Shown here in pieces: positions 11,575-22,708 of a stretch of DNA of 64,000 bases. This stretch comes from Liolophura sinensis. Lineage: Eukaryota > Mollusca > Polyplacophora > Chitonida > Chitonidae. The first letter of the stretch is position 1. Each line of letters opens with the position of its first letter. The notes below the pieces were generated by a model. It worked only from the letters and a program-made list of their open reading frames with translations, was not told where the DNA came from and made no database searches. Both the position numbers and the translations under genes were made by a program. The stretch lies in assembly GCF_032854445.1 (NCBI RefSeq), contig NW_027017969.1, positions 148,987-212,986 on the forward strand, in the 5' to 3' direction.

Positions 11575-12640
11575 GACTAAAGTCTTGCAGAACACTAGCC
11601 AGAAAATCTTATTAAATCCTCTTACGGATATGCAAAGACTTACCTTATTCTGTACGTTGACATCAGCATCCCGCTCCACAAGAATACGAACAATGTCCAC
11701 GATACCACGTGATGACGCGACGTGTAAAGGTGTCTCCCCATCCTGTTACATAACATAAAGGCGAGAACTCGGTAGTAGCCAACGATATGCGGCAGGTATG
11801 TGGAATATACTCATAAAGTAAAGCCATATAGTTTGATATAAACCCACGATCCGGTTGGTTAAGAATGTGCTGCAAGAGTGCCTGTCTGAAACGCCGAAAA
11901 TCTGATAGCGGCGTTTATCGAGAACACTCAGTCTTCTGTTGGGCACATTAAAAGAATCGTATCGCAAGTATAAAACAGTGAATGTGAACACGGTAGTGTA
12001 TATTGTAGATGTCGTGTATATCAATGTCATCGCATTAACTTGGTTCTTCATATCAGGCATAGGGCACGCTATAAGAGGAAAAATCACAACTATGTACAAA
12101 ATTGACTGACCTGTTCAGGTCCGTATTTGACGAGTGCGGCCTTACAATGGGATATATGCGACACGTATGGCCTTCAGCCTACGACGTGTCTGGCAGAGTC
12201 CATGTATATGTGCAAAGGTATTATTATTTCACCCGCAAACAATTATTTATTTATTATTTGATTGGTATTTTACGCGTTATTTAAGAATATTTCACTTACA
12301 CGACGGCGGTCACCGTTATGGTGGGAAGAAATCGAGAAGTACGCAATCCGTAATTAAGGCAGACATATCTTAATAAGTTAAGCTGATCGAGGGGTAATGT
12401 AAAAATTGATGTGAAACCCGAAAACGGGCTCCTCCATTGTTTTATGGGATACATATAAAGCCACATATTGGGATTTATATTCATAATATACGATTTTAAA
12501 CTTCTCGATGTTTTCTCTTTTCAGTGCGACAATAATCACATCCTTTCTCGCTTATTGTGCCAAAGAGAAAGATTACACAGAGGAAGAAAAAAAGAGAAAA
12601 ACATTGGCTTGAAATAGAATAAATCAGATAAGTATATTTA
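11575..12640. repeat. Duplicated block paralogous to 3530-5290
   Basis: It begins in the intron before the ankyrin exon, includes the exon and a truncated SINE (12240-12326, minus), and ends after the AGAGGAAGAAAAA tract seen also near 5220. Relative to 3530-5290 it lacks several hundred bases around 4330-4650 and 4700-5020. Confidence 0.75.
11644..11742 (-). CDS. Ankyrin-repeat exon, 33 codons
   Basis: A 99-bp minus exon with acceptor AG (plus 11743-11744) and donor GTAAGT (plus 11642-11643). It encodes DGETPLHVASSRGIVDIVRI, then LVERDADVNVQNK, a complete canonical repeat in phase 0. Both splice sites look functional, unlike its duplicate at 3599-3697. It belongs to the same sub-family as 38369-38467 (ends QNK rather than QDQ). 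Context: between the Gypsy/Polinton insertion on the right and the duplicated 5' block on the left. Confidence 0.78.
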
Positions 12641-12711
12641 TGTTATGAATTTCTTACACCGATGATATGATTTTTTTTTCCAGTTTTAGTTTTAAAATAT
12701 GTTAAGGGGTA

Positions 12712-12872
12712 TAATAATAATTTGGCAAAAATTATTTTTTAAACTACCGATATATAATACAAAAGCCATTATCTATATTAATGAAGTTGGAATAAGTGTA
12801 TGAATAATAATAATAATAATTTGGCAAAAAATATTTTTTCAAATATCTGATATATAATACAAAAGCCATTAT
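12712..12872. repeat. Two-copy direct repeat
   Basis: 12712-12772 and 12812-12872 are near-identical ~61-bp units containing AATTTGGCAAAAA and TATATAATACAAAAGCCATT, separated by ~39 bp. No function recognised. Confidence 0.8.
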
Positions 12873-14047
12873 GAAGTGTATGTATGTATATCGTTCGAAA
12901 TAGAAAAGTTACTTTAGAAACCAAATTTACTTCGAAATTTCAGTGCGCCAATGTCAAAATCAATACGTTCTTGTAACCATATTACAAATATATAATAGGT
13001 AGACTAAAATTCAAATGAAATGTGCTGTCAACTGCTATTAGACATGAAGTGAGCAATGTTGCTTTAAAACTTTGGATTTGTTGTGCTACCGACACAGCAG
13101 GTGCTGATTACTGTGACTGCAGGAAGCCTGTAAGCAGTTCACTTGTGACAACTACTCAACATGCCACAACAATACACAAAGTCACGTATGCTACGTTAGA
13201 TAAAAAGGAAATCAAAAGTCAAGACAAATAGTTGCTAAGAAACACGTACAATATTAGCTCCACGAGTGAAGCTGACGGCTGATTAAGCAATGTACTAACG
13301 TACCGAACAGCTCTGTATGCTTGGTACTTTAGTATATCGTCAGATCAGCTGAGCCACACACGTGCGGCTAGTACAATGTAAGTGTTGGGAAGATTTGATT
13401 GTTAAAGGTTACATGAACAATTGTACATGAATTAATTGTTATGACGAACTAACATTGTTTGTATGAGGCGTAACGTTAGTTCGAAAGCCCTTAGTTTTTT
13501 GCACATGTGTGTGTGTGGCCATAGTTTTGACAAACTCACAGATCGAAAGTGAAAATTTATTTATTTATTTATTTGATTGGTGTTACGCCGTACTCAAGGA
13601 TATTTTCACTTATACGATGATGGGAGGAAACCGGACAGATGGAAAGTGGAAAAGACTTGTTCAAGACGCCCTATAGCCCTCGAACACGAGGTAACATGTA
13701 CTTTTTACGCTTTCAGTGATAATTCTGTTACTTGAATGAGTCACCATGCTGGCAGATGACGGTTTGTTTGAAAAAGCGAGAAAATGACTGTGCCGTCTTC
13801 CTTCCCTTGCAGGCTAGAGCAATGCATGTGTCAGAATCAGGTTAGTACCCCGATGATAAACACTGTCAGAATAATACGATGGTTGAATTTACTTTCTGGA
13901 AAATACATTTTGGGGGATTCTCTTCCGAATCTTGCCTAGGGTGTTATCTTCTTTGGTAAAAGTGTTCTACTTGGTGAACCAGAGAAAGAAACCAGTGAAC
14001 TGCTGTTAAGGAAAAAATATCGTGGATGAAGACTAAGATTAACTGAT
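12873..14047. other. No gene seen; SINE fragment inside
   Basis: Contains a truncated minus-strand SINE at about 13557-13650 (TTGATTGGTGTTACGCCGTA then a short body). An open frame at 13022-13231 is rejected as unsupported. The stretch ends at the GATTC target duplication of the Gypsy element (14048-14052). Confidence 0.5.
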
Positions 14048-14052
14048 GATTC

Positions 14053-14150
14053 TGTAATACTTTTATGTTACCGTCTTTTGACGTAAGAAAGTATAAGTGA
14101 ATAAAGGACTCGAAACAGCGTCTCCTTTCAGATAGTCACGCTATTCCACT
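14053..14150 (-). repeat. Gypsy 3' LTR, distal part
   Basis: Starts TGTAATACTTTTATG and runs to the Polinton target site CTATTCCACT. It matches 32841-32938 with about five differences. In the element's own direction this is the downstream end of the 3' LTR. Confidence 0.92.
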
Positions 14151-14224
14151 AGTAGTATACAGAATAGGAGTTCTGGCACACCCTCCCCTTGGGCCCTCCC
14201 CAGAACAAAACAGAGGCCCCCAGC
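14151..14224 (+). repeat. Polinton left terminal inverted repeat
   Basis: 74 bp, with two mismatches to the reverse complement of 28100-28173. It begins AGTAGTATACAG and includes CCCTCCCC and GAGGCCCCCAGC. Short for a Polinton; these are often longer. It would be the integrase substrate and the protein-primed replication origin. Confidence 0.93.
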
Positions 14225-14326
14225 CCCTTCTTGTTTTCTATTAGACATACCAATTGCACCAGGTATACTTCGATAAATACAACAGCAACATGCCAAAGGG
14301 TAGCAATAATTGCCAGTGGAGCTTCC

Positions 14327-14560
14327 ATGGAGCTCTGTGGTAAGAGTTGTCTGTGGGAGTACTGCGGGGTTCACCTAGCCCGTCTGCAGAAGAGTCCTGG
14401 CACCCAGCCATGTATTAGCTGTAGCCGGGGTGTTAAAAACCGATTTCGGCTTTGCGGGGCCTGCGGATATAATAATGTCCAGACGTGTGAAAGGCAGCAG
14501 AGGCGCAAGGCTTTCTTGGACGAGTTCAAATGGCTGGCGGCTATCGAAATTCCCTATTAG
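14327..14560 (+). CDS. Small Zn-ribbon-like protein of the Polinton
   Basis: An intact 77-codon ORF starting at an ATG in CCATGG context. Cysteines and histidine are paired as C4-x3-C8, C13-x2-H16, C29-x2-C32 and C43-x2-C46, followed by a basic stretch (RQQRRK). The spacing suggests two zinc-binding ribbons. A short Cys-rich ORF near the PolB end is a recurrent companion in Polintons, by my recollection. It precedes the polymerase gene by 51 bp on the same strand. Nucleic-acid binding is an inference; no function is established here. Confidence 0.6.
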   Translation: MELCGKSCLWEYCGVHLARLQKSPGTQPCISCSRGVKNRFRLCGACGYNNVQTCERQQRRKAFLDEFKWLAAIEIPY

Positions 14561-14611
14561 AGAATCACTGTCAATAGGTATAATGATGATGTTAGTATTA
14601 CAGCGAGTACA

Positions 14612-17600
14612 ATGAAACATCATCAAAAAGCACGAGCACTACGGGAGGAGTTTGTGATGCTCATAGGTGTGCGGCCCAAGTACCCACGGTCCCGCATTGC
14701 CTTGGAAGAACTGCAAGGGATCCTCGACAGGTATAAAACGGCTGTGGCTGAGTTGAAGCGGCTGCAAGACAGCAAGAACTCCCGAAGTAACGAGGAGTTG
14801 AAGCAAGACGTCAGTAACGAGGAGTTGAAGCAAGATATCAAGAACCTCCTCAGTAACGAGGAGTTGGATGAATTGCTAGGCGAAAAGAAAGTAGAATTCA
14901 TTAACACCGGCAGGGTTATGAGGAATCTCCTCCGGGTCTGGCAGATGAGCGTACCCGAAGGCGTTTGGACGGACTCAGTAGCCTTCTTAGAAGAAGTTCG
15001 AGCTATTATTCGCCAGAAGCTAGAAGAAGAGATCCTGGCACTCAACGGGGTTAAGTTCCAACTAGGCCTCAGGGTTCAGTTGCGAAAGGGCAACGCCGGT
15101 GGCAGTGAAGAGTATACCGGCCCAGTACTACACAACAAACAGGAGGCCCTCTTAGAGGCCGGTGACATTGACGGGGCTCTAGATAAGGCCTTCCCCACCA
15201 TCCAGGAGGTGCTAGAAAAATGGACACAGCGAGGGTCAGGGTGGGTTGTCAATAGCGTGCAAACACTCTGGCTTGACATTGCAAGGTATCAGCCACTGAG
15301 AGTTGGGTCCTACATCCCCCTACCCGCAGCTGTGAGTGATAAGAAAGCAGTCATCAATGTGAAGAACAAAGACAACGACTGCCTCCGATGGGCACTCCGG
15401 TCTTATTTCCAGCCGCCAGAAACCCTCAGAGACCAACAAAGTATCCCACCAATGATGGCCTTGACTTTAGTGGGATCGACGCCCCCACGCCCATCTCTCA
15501 GATCCCTAAATTGGAGGAAAAGAACGACATCGAAATCAACGTGTTCGGGTGGGACAAGGGCGTGATCGTGCACCGCCTCAGCAAGAAGCCCGGCGACACG
15601 CCCCGAATCAATCTGCTGCTAATTGGGAAGGTAGGCAAATTCCATTATACGTGAATAAAAGACCTCAACCGTCTCCTGTTCCAAGAAAGTAAGGCACACC
15701 ATTGCAAACAACTTCTGCGAGCGCTGCCTACACGGCTACACAAGGGAGGACCTGCTCGAGGCGCATAAGCCGAAATGCCGAGGGATTGGCCAGACGGCGG
15801 TGAGGGTGGAGATGCCCCAGGAGGGGGAAAACAAGTTCACCTTTCAGAACCACCACAAACAGCTACCGGCTCCGTTCATCATATATGCCGACTTCGAGGC
15901 TCTGACCAAAAAGGTTGAAGGCCCGCCGCCGTCACCTACAGAGAGCAGCACTCAAAAGACTCAGCACCACGAGCCCTGGAGTTACTGCTATGTTGTGGTG
16001 CGTTGTGACGGCCGCACAAAACGCCCCGTGGAATACAGAGGCCCTAACGCGACGGAACACTTCTTCAGAGCTCTCCAACAGGAGGAGCGGGAAATGAAAA
16101 ATGTTCTAGCCAACCCTATAGCCATGAATATGACCCCCCAAGACTGGCAGGCCTACAGCAACGCCGCAACCTGCCACGTGTGTGAGAAGCCTCTAGGCGC
16201 CGATTCTGTGCGCGATCACTGCCATATCACCTGCAAGTACAGAGGCGCGGCCCAGTACAGAGGCGCATGCAACCTATAGTTGCGGCTGGGTCCCAAGACA
16301 GCCATACCAGTAGTCTTCCACAATCTACGGGGCTACGACAGGCACCTCCTGATGCAAGCCATAAGTAAGGCAGAGGGCCGCATCTCCTGCATCCCCAACA
16401 ACACGGAAAAGTACATCTCCTTCTCGCTGGGGCAGCTCCGCTTTATCGACAGCGTTCAATTCTTACCGACTTCCCTTGACAATCTGGTAGAGGCCAACAA
16501 ACCTGAGGCTTTCCTCATCACAGCCCGGTATGAGCCCGCCGAAGAAAAACGAAAACTACTCAACAGGTATGGAAGGTATTTGACTGCACCAATCTGGGAG
16601 ACTACACAGACATTTACTGCCGCACAGACGTGCTCCTGTTGGCCGATGTGTTTGAGGCCTTCCGGAGTACATGTTTACGGCAGTATGGATTGGACCCTGC
16701 ATACTACTTTACGAGCCATGTCTCTCGTGGGATGCGCTGTTCAAGAAGACCGGGGTAGAGCTGGAGCTGTTGACCCACTACGACCAACCTCTTCTCATTG
16801 AGAAGGGGTTGCGAGGAGGTATCTCCATGGTAAGTAAGCGATACGCCAAAGAGAATAATCCGCAGGTGGAGGGATACAACCCAGAAAGTCCAAACAGTTA
16901 CATCCAATACCTAGACGCAAATAATCTATATGGCTGGGCTATGAGTCAGTTCCTTCCAGCGGGCGGCTTCCAGTGGGTAGATGACGCGCGGCGTCTCGGC
17001 GAAACGATTGCTACCCACCCCCACGACAGTCCTTCCGGTTACATGCTCGAGGTCGACCTAGAGTATCCGGCCGACCTACATAACGCACATAACGGCTACC
17101 CATTAGCCCCGGAGCGTCTGGTGGTCCAGAAGGAGTGGATGTCCGACTATCAGCACGGCCTTCTCGGCAGATCTACCGAGGCCGAAAAGCTAGTCCCCAA
17201 CCTCCGCAACAAGGAACGGTACGTCCTGCCCTACCGGAACCTACAGCTGTATCTATCTATGGAAATGCGCCTGACCAAGGTTCACTGGGCCCTGAGATTC
17301 GCCCAGAGCCCTTGGATGGAACCCTATATCAGGATGAACACCGAGCTCCGAAAAACGGCCGCGAGTAAATTCGAGAAGGACCTGTACAAGCTAATGAACA
17401 ACTCGGTCTTCGGAAAAACCATGGAGAACCTTCGGAAGCGTGTGGACGTCAAGCTGGTACGCTCTGGAGAAGACGACAAGCTCCGACGCTTAATAGCCAG
17501 CCCGAACTTCGCACGGGCAAACATATTTGATGATGACCTCGCAGCGATTCAGATGCACAAGACCCGTCTAGTCCTAAACCGACCTATCTACGTGGGCATG

Positions 17601-18146
17601 AGCATTCTAGATCTCTACAAGCACCTGATGTACGACTTCTACTACAACCACATGAAGGCCCAGAACGGAGAGCGCTGCCATCTCCTCTACGCTGACACGG
17701 ATAGTCTGCTACTCGAGATTCAGACTGAGGATGTTTATAGGGATATAGCTGAGAATGCAAACCTGTATGACACCTCAGATTACCCACAAGACCACCCCCT
17801 GCACAGCGTAGCAAATATGAAGGTCTTAGGGAAAATGAAGGACGAGTGTGCGGGGCGGGCGATCGCCGAATACATTGGTCTGCGCCCCAAGATGTACTCC
17901 ATTCTGGAGGCAGGTGGAGCTAACATTAAGAAGGCTAAGGGCGTGAAAAAGGGAGTTGTGGAAAAGCGCATCCGCCATAAGCAGTATAAAGAGGCCCTCT
18001 TCGAGAAAAAGATCTTCCGACACGGTAAGGACGTGCTGCGATCAAAGCGCCACCATATCTATGGGCAGAAACTGAATAAGGTCTCACTGTCCCCCTTCGA
18101 TAGTAAGGGCTGGATAGCCGAAGATGGTGTCCACACCTTGGCTTAG
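14612..18146 (+). pseudogene. polB: Polinton protein-primed DNA polymerase B (broken)
   Basis: Family B polymerase that would replicate the element from its termini. Order seen: N-terminal region with IQEVLEKWTQRGSGWVVNSV; exonuclease motif I YADFEAL (~15890); a CHVCEKPL...DHCHI zinc/HNH-like motif; exo II HNLRGYD (~16325); exo III YCRTDVLLL; polymerase A DANNLYG (~16915), B NNSVFGKTMEN (~17398), C YADTDSLLL (~17690); Lys-rich C-terminus. Breaks: frame changes near 15430, 15650 and 16570-16730, a TAG at 16277, and loss of roughly 45 codons before exo III. The first ATG (14612) follows an in-frame stop. The 3' end overlaps the integrase 3' end by 63 bp. The final TAG may itself be a mutation, because the frame stays open for six more codons. 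Confidence 0.93.
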
Positions 18147-19184
18147 GGCTATGCGCCTCCTTGACCGTAGAACCCCATCCAGTGGAAGTTGAGTATCGGG
18201 AGGCACTATAAGCAACTCCTCACGAACGAATCCCCGTCGCGGACCATCCGACGTATCGTCTAGATAGTACAGCACGGGTTCATTAGGCTTTGTGACAGAG
18301 TGCCCCAGCCGATATATCTCTAGAGACCACACAGGATCAGTCGCGCGACGGCAGCCGCCCTCCAGCTCTCCAGGCTGATAGAGATAACGAACGCCAACAT
18401 CCTCGGGGATCTTCCGCTCATTAAGTCCAACGGGACGACCTGGAACCGTCGAGGAAGGTATATGGGGCACTTTTGCTTTGATGGCGTCTTTCGGCGTTTT
18501 ACCGCTCAGTCTCGTTGTCTCGTTATTCAGAGCGGCCACAACAGAGGGCAGCCGAGCCACCTATTCAGTAGACCGGTGTTCGGGAGGGAGGCGCATCTCC
18601 TGTCCAAAGAGCCGCTCAGCCAGAGTACGGTTGAAACGCTCCACTATGCCTTGGTCTCGGTGGATATCCACGCGGCCTCGGCGGAGTATGACATCGTGTT
18701 TGGCCAGCAGTTGGCTCGCCGCACCCATAAACTCGCGCCCAGGGTCAACTTGGAGAAGCTTCGGCCATCGAATGGGCCCCCTCTTGTAAATGCGAGAGAG
18801 AGCATCAGCAACTTCTTTGGAATCTTTAGTAGGCAGAGGTTCCGCCTCCTTGTAGCGAGAAGCGACACCAACAACTGTCAGTGCGTACTTATACAGCTTC
18901 CGGCCTCGCCGATCATGTGGTAGAAATAGAAGATCGGCTTGGTAGATGTCATTCGGCGTGGAAACATCGAACATAGGCCTCGGTATTTTTCGGGGACGAG
19001 GCAGGTATATCTGCCAGATAGCCTGCTTTTTCAGCCAGGACCGGACCACATCTTCAGAGAGTTTAGCCGCAGTGGCAAGTCTCTGGATGGCCGCGTGGCC
19101 ATTCCAGTGCCCACGAGGGTGGTAGTAGATATTTGCCAGGCGAACAGACACTTTACTAGCCATGTCATCAAGGTATTCTAGCAT
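18084..19184 (-). pseudogene. int: Polinton retroviral-type integrase (one stop)
   Basis: 367 codons in one frame, broken only by a TAG at 18561-18563 (residue 208). The DDE catalytic triad is at D84 (YQADLLFLP), D147 (LLQVDPGREF) and E182 (GIVERFNRT), with 34 residues between the last two. The C-terminal part has aromatic and basic residues (YLYQPGELEGG, LYYLDDTSDGP) in a chromo-like region. It would cut and join the TIRs to target DNA. Two ATGs exist (19184 and 19163). Apart from the one stop it is well preserved, and readthrough would restore it, but as written it loses the C-terminal domain. Confidence 0.9.
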
Positions 19185-19610
19185 ACCTGTAACAGATTTG
19201 CGACGAAAAAGATCGTCGCGTGCAGAACCACCTCGTGCCCGGCGAGGAGCTCAATGGCGGAACAGTCAGTTCGGATTACTTGGTGAGTTTTGCGATTCCG
19301 TAACTCACCAACCACACACATTCCCAGGATGACGAAGGTCATCTTGCGGTGTTTTTGATCTTCACTAGGCACATAGAAATCGGAGAGCTGTGGCTCTGTG
19401 CCCAGCAGCGCGTCGCGTGCGTCGCGTGTAAGAGTTTTGCCCGTGACCCTAGAATACTCGCGGATTGCAGCGTCGACATCCCGGAACGTCATGGCGCCTC
19501 CGCTCTTTGTCGACACCGGAACTCCTCAGCATCGAAAACATATAGTTGCTCCCGCTTAAGGCCAATACGTTTACGAGGGCGCCGCCCATCATCATTGCGA
19601 TGGAGGCCAT
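19178..19610 (-). pseudogene. Small membrane protein of the Polinton (frameshifted)
   Basis: The ATG at 19610 opens MASIAMMMGGALVNVLALSG, a hydrophobic N-terminus suited to a signal anchor. After ~35 codons the frame must change (near 19515) to continue into SGGAMTFRDVDAAIREY and PQLSDFYVPSEDQKHRKMTF, ending with a second hydrophobic stretch VILGMCVVG. Hydrophobic ends with a polar middle suggest a membrane or virion-associated protein. Residues after about position 110 may be a spurious extension toward the integrase start. The start lies 2 bp after the stop of the upstream gene. Confidence 0.55.
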
Positions 19611-19612
19611 TA

Positions 19613-19851
19613 CTACTGGATTATATTGGGAGGAAGGAGCCCTTGTTTAATTAGCAGTTCCTTCAAAAACATGGCCAGGCCTACATCTGCAATGACCATG
19701 CCGACATCATGGGGTGTTAAGTCCAGCTTCGGAGGGCTCCTTCCAGAAACATCTGGCCGAGACGAGCGTACCCAGTAGCCAGGAGAGAGACCACAGCGGC
19801 GTGGTGGACCGTGTTGACTAGCACTTTTCCGTCACCGGGTGGAGTAGACAT
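19613..19851 (-). pseudogene. Small hydrophobic Polinton protein (frameshifted)
   Basis: The ATG at 19851 opens MSTPPGDGKVLVNTVHHAAV and then VSLLATGYARLGQMF. The first frame ends at ARLRSWT-like sequence and TAA near 19717; a frame change there continues PKLDLTPHDVGMVIADVGL and AMFLKELLIKQGLLPP to TAG at 19613. About 80 residues with two hydrophobic helices. Lies in a run of same-strand genes with spacings of ~20 bp. Likely a small membrane protein; the role is unknown. Confidence 0.55.
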
Positions 19852-19871
19852 GCTGCTCTATATAGAAAGGG

Positions 19872-20772
19872 TCACGACGTATATTCAAATGGAGATTCTT
19901 TTCTTGCGGCGCTGCACGCGGTGTAATATCTGCAACCTCGTGCTGTATAGCGGCTGCGCACCCGCGTCGCAACACTAGCACTGTAAGGCTGCCAATTGCC
20001 TAATAACGCCAGGGGCGTCCTCCAGTCGGGTGCCTTCGTAGAATCCGGTTCGTTCGGCTGTTCCTTCGTAGAATCGGGCTGTTTCTTGGTGGAACCGCCA
20101 AGCAAAGCAGCCTTTGCCTCGCGAAGCACCTCCTTAAGCTTTTCAACCTTGGCCTTTCTCGCTGCAGCACCCGCTCGACCCGCAGCGACTTTTTGGGGGA
20201 TTCTTCGCAGGGCCATCATTCGTAGCTGTCACCCCCTCCACTTCGGGCCTTCCGGATTTGTTGTACTCATGTTCCTCAGGATCATCATTTCTAGAACTGC
20301 AGTGGTGTTCAAATGAGCAGTGCTCAGTAGTGGTCAGGGCCATGGTTAACGGTGCTAAGTACTTACCATAGCAGTAGTATAGCCAGCAGCTAGCACTGCT
20401 AAGCGCCTGTTCAACAAATTGGTCGGTGGCGAGCTGTGCCATGAGCTTTGGTCGATTCTCGGGTGGGATTGGTAGGAGCCAGCTGGCCGCCCTTACATAT
20501 GATCTCAAGAATATACCTCCGAGAACGTCAACCATCCGCGCACCGAGCTTAGCCTCGTACCGGGAGTGCAGCCTTTCAACGTCTTCGTCGCTCATGGCGT
20601 CGATCTCAGCGGCCGTTACGTCTTTTCCCAGATATCACTTGACCTGCCCACCCACCGCAAGTGCCGCCAGCCTATCCCTGAGCTGCTGTGCATGTTGGCT
20701 GGGCTGTTGGCTGGGCTCCTCCTCCTCCTCCTCTGCGCGCAGTATCTGGTCTATAAGCTCGTCGGTATCCAT
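19872..20772 (-). pseudogene. Polinton K/A-rich C-terminal protein, role unknown
   Basis: Starts at ATG 20772 with an acidic segment (LRAEEEEEEPSQQPSQ), an in-frame TGA near 20640, then a folded-looking region (DVERLHSRYEAKLGARMVDV, LLPIPPENRPKLMAQLATDQ). A frame change near 20219 enters a basic helix (ARKAKVEKLKEVLREAKAAL) and a TKEQP-type low-complexity tail. About 300 residues in total. It sits between ATPase and small membrane genes in the capsid-gene strand. By composition it could be a nucleic-acid or core protein, but I do not recognise a named family. Confidence 0.55.
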
Positions 20773-20796
20773 TATAATTATGTAGGGCGACTACGT

Positions 20797-21410
20797 CTAA
20801 TATATAATCTTAGATGTGTCGGGCGTATCTGTCATTAGCAGGAGCTTAGAATGCGGATTGTTCTTGAGCTTCTGTCGAACCTCTGCATTTTCGCTCTCGG
20901 CCTCGATGATGTGGGTCGCCTCCAGGCATTTGTTGAATGAGTGCCGATTTTGCAGTGAAATAAAGCCATCCACCTTGTCTGCTCGCGAAAGTCTTTTAGG
21001 ACGGCGTTATATTTCTGAGTGAGGACCCAGACGCTTTGCTTTGCATGACGGCCCGATAAAGCCATGAATGACAGCATTTTTTGTTTCTTCTTCATCGCCT
21101 CCCACGCGCAACAATCATCGATGATGTATAGGGTGGGCTCCCCCTCGAACAATCTGTAGAAAGCTCTCAGGCAATCGTTTAGCCGCTCGCCGGGATCAAA
21201 ACAATAGACCTCAGGTTCAGACAGTATCCATCGCCGCCGGTACGCCTCGTTATGCTTAAGAGTGGGGCAGAGGATCACAATGTGATGAAAGAAACCGTGG
21301 AAAGGGCCCCCAAGCAGGTCCAGCACGAAGACTGTTTTGCAACAGTTCGTCTGCCCACAGATAATCGGGCAGTGGGCGTCATCAATAAAGCGCGTTAACG
21401 AATCTAACAT
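20797..21410 (-). pseudogene. Packaging ATPase, FtsK/HerA (A32-like), frameshifted
   Basis: About 200 residues. Walker A appears as GQTNCCKT (the usual Gly before Lys is Cys); Walker B is TLYIIDDCC; VWVLTQKYNAVLK fits the sensor region. These match A32-like genome-packaging ATPases of Polintons and large DNA viruses, which pump DNA into the capsid. The frame is lost near 20970; the correct C-terminus then reads LQNRHSFNKCLEATHIIEAE to TAG at 20797. The ATG at 21410 lies inside the 3' end of the capsid gene, overlapping it by 29 bp. Confidence 0.85.
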
Positions 21411-22664
21411 TCTTGATGTGAAGCATTGCGTCCATGATCACATAGAGATATACGTTTAACACGCCAGGATCTTCTCTCTCTTTTGTCAGCAGTATCGTAA
21501 TCCCCTCGCTGGCGTTCTGAACGCGCCTCCCACTGCCATGCAGCTCGTCATCGTCGCTTGGCCAAAGGTCAAGCTAGAAGGCGTGCTTGTGCGTTAAGAA
21601 CTCTTCCGGGGAGACGTCTGCCAGGCCTAAGTCTTTTACGACCCTGGACACCTCAGGGTCCCGCTTCTTAAAGGGTGAGCTGGCGAAGAACATCTGGATC
21701 TCGCCCCATTGCTGGTACGCCCGCATGCCCTGGCTGTACAGCTGATTGGGGACTCCTTCTATTGTGACTTCTACTTTGGTGATCTTTGGGTTGTAGAAGG
21801 ATTCCGACCTCCTCCCCCACGGGGTTCTATTAGCCTCGAACAGCATGAGGATGCCCTTCATTGCTCTTGCTGGAGTGTTCAGGTTTATGTTCCAGAGAGT
21901 CTCAGACTTGTCCTTCACAAACTTTCGGTGGCGGAGGACGCGATCATACAGAATGGAGACGTGCCGGCAAACTGGGTGCGGATCTGTCTAGCGAGCTCCT
22001 CATCGGTGACCGTATCGAACTCCAGGCTGATGTTGTCGATGGTGTAAGTCGTGTCATCGTCTGTTGTCTTGATGACCCGGCTGTAATCGTTGAACGTCAG
22101 TTCGTACTCCAGTCGGTCGGCCAAGGCACTCTGGTACAGTGGCATGTGGCCATCTAGAAGCTCAAAGTCTAGCGGGATGTGGACCCGGCTGCCAAAGGCG
22201 CGAGCGATGGCTTTTTCTCCAGCATTATCGTTATTTGCGTCCTCCTCTCCGACTCGAAGTTTAGGCATGTTTTCGCTGCCGATACCTTGGTAGGCCGCAT
22301 TACTCCGTTCGTTTTTGGTCAGCCATAAGTCGCCGTAGCAATGAAAACACATCAGAGTCGTCGATGGACATTACCTCATTCCCGCTGATTCTGATCGTGG
22401 TTTTCTTAACTACTGCGCGTCCGAGATTCCCGACCACTGTGGCGTTCGAGTCTTCTGAATTGATCGTGATCGAGAACGCTAAGCGCACGGTGCCGGGCAC
22501 AATGACGTCATTTGCGCCGAGGTTGGGAAAGCGGACCAGGTGTTGTTGATTCTGGTCGATCGTACTCGGGTTGTTGGTGACGACCAAGGACTGCCGTACA
22601 CCTTGTACCCCTGAGGCTTACGGAGTGTTCTGAAAGGGTTTAGCTTGCGTCCGTATGCATCCAT
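21382..22664 (-). pseudogene. Major capsid protein, double jelly-roll type (broken)
   Basis: About 425 residues. Starts at MDAYGRKLNPF (ATG 22664 in ACAATGG context; a second ATG lies three codons upstream). Landmarks: LVRFPNLGANDVIVPGTVRL, RISGNEVMSIDDSDVF, FGSRVHIPLDFELLDGHMPL, DRLEYELTFNDYSRVI, FYNPKITKVEVTIEGVPNQL and LNVYLYVIMDAM near the end. I recognise it as the Polinton MCP by sequence and by its place next to the ATPase. Frame changes lie near 22588, 22350 and 21950, and a TAG at 21574. It would form the icosahedral shell; this copy cannot. Confidence 0.82.
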
Positions 22665-22708
22665 TGTGTGCATTGAAAGTATACCTTGCAATGTTCAATA
22701 GGAGGACT
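22665..22708. promoter_or_regulatory. Divergent intergenic gap between capsid gene and 22709 gene
   Basis: Only 44 bp separate the start codons of the minus-strand capsid gene and the plus-strand gene. Any shared promoter must lie here or inside coding sequence. I see no convincing TATA box; the call is positional only. Confidence 0.3.

Noticed and set aside
12712-12872. CRISPR-like or satellite array
   Set aside because: Only two long copies with no regular spacers; a simple local duplication.
13022-13231. 69-codon open frame with several cysteines
   Set aside because: No domain, no splice signals in support, and no similarity to other parts of the window; could be chance.
14612-18146. Adenovirus- or phage-derived polymerase gene
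   Set aside because: Association with a retroviral-type integrase, TIRs and target duplication identifies a Maverick/Polinton.
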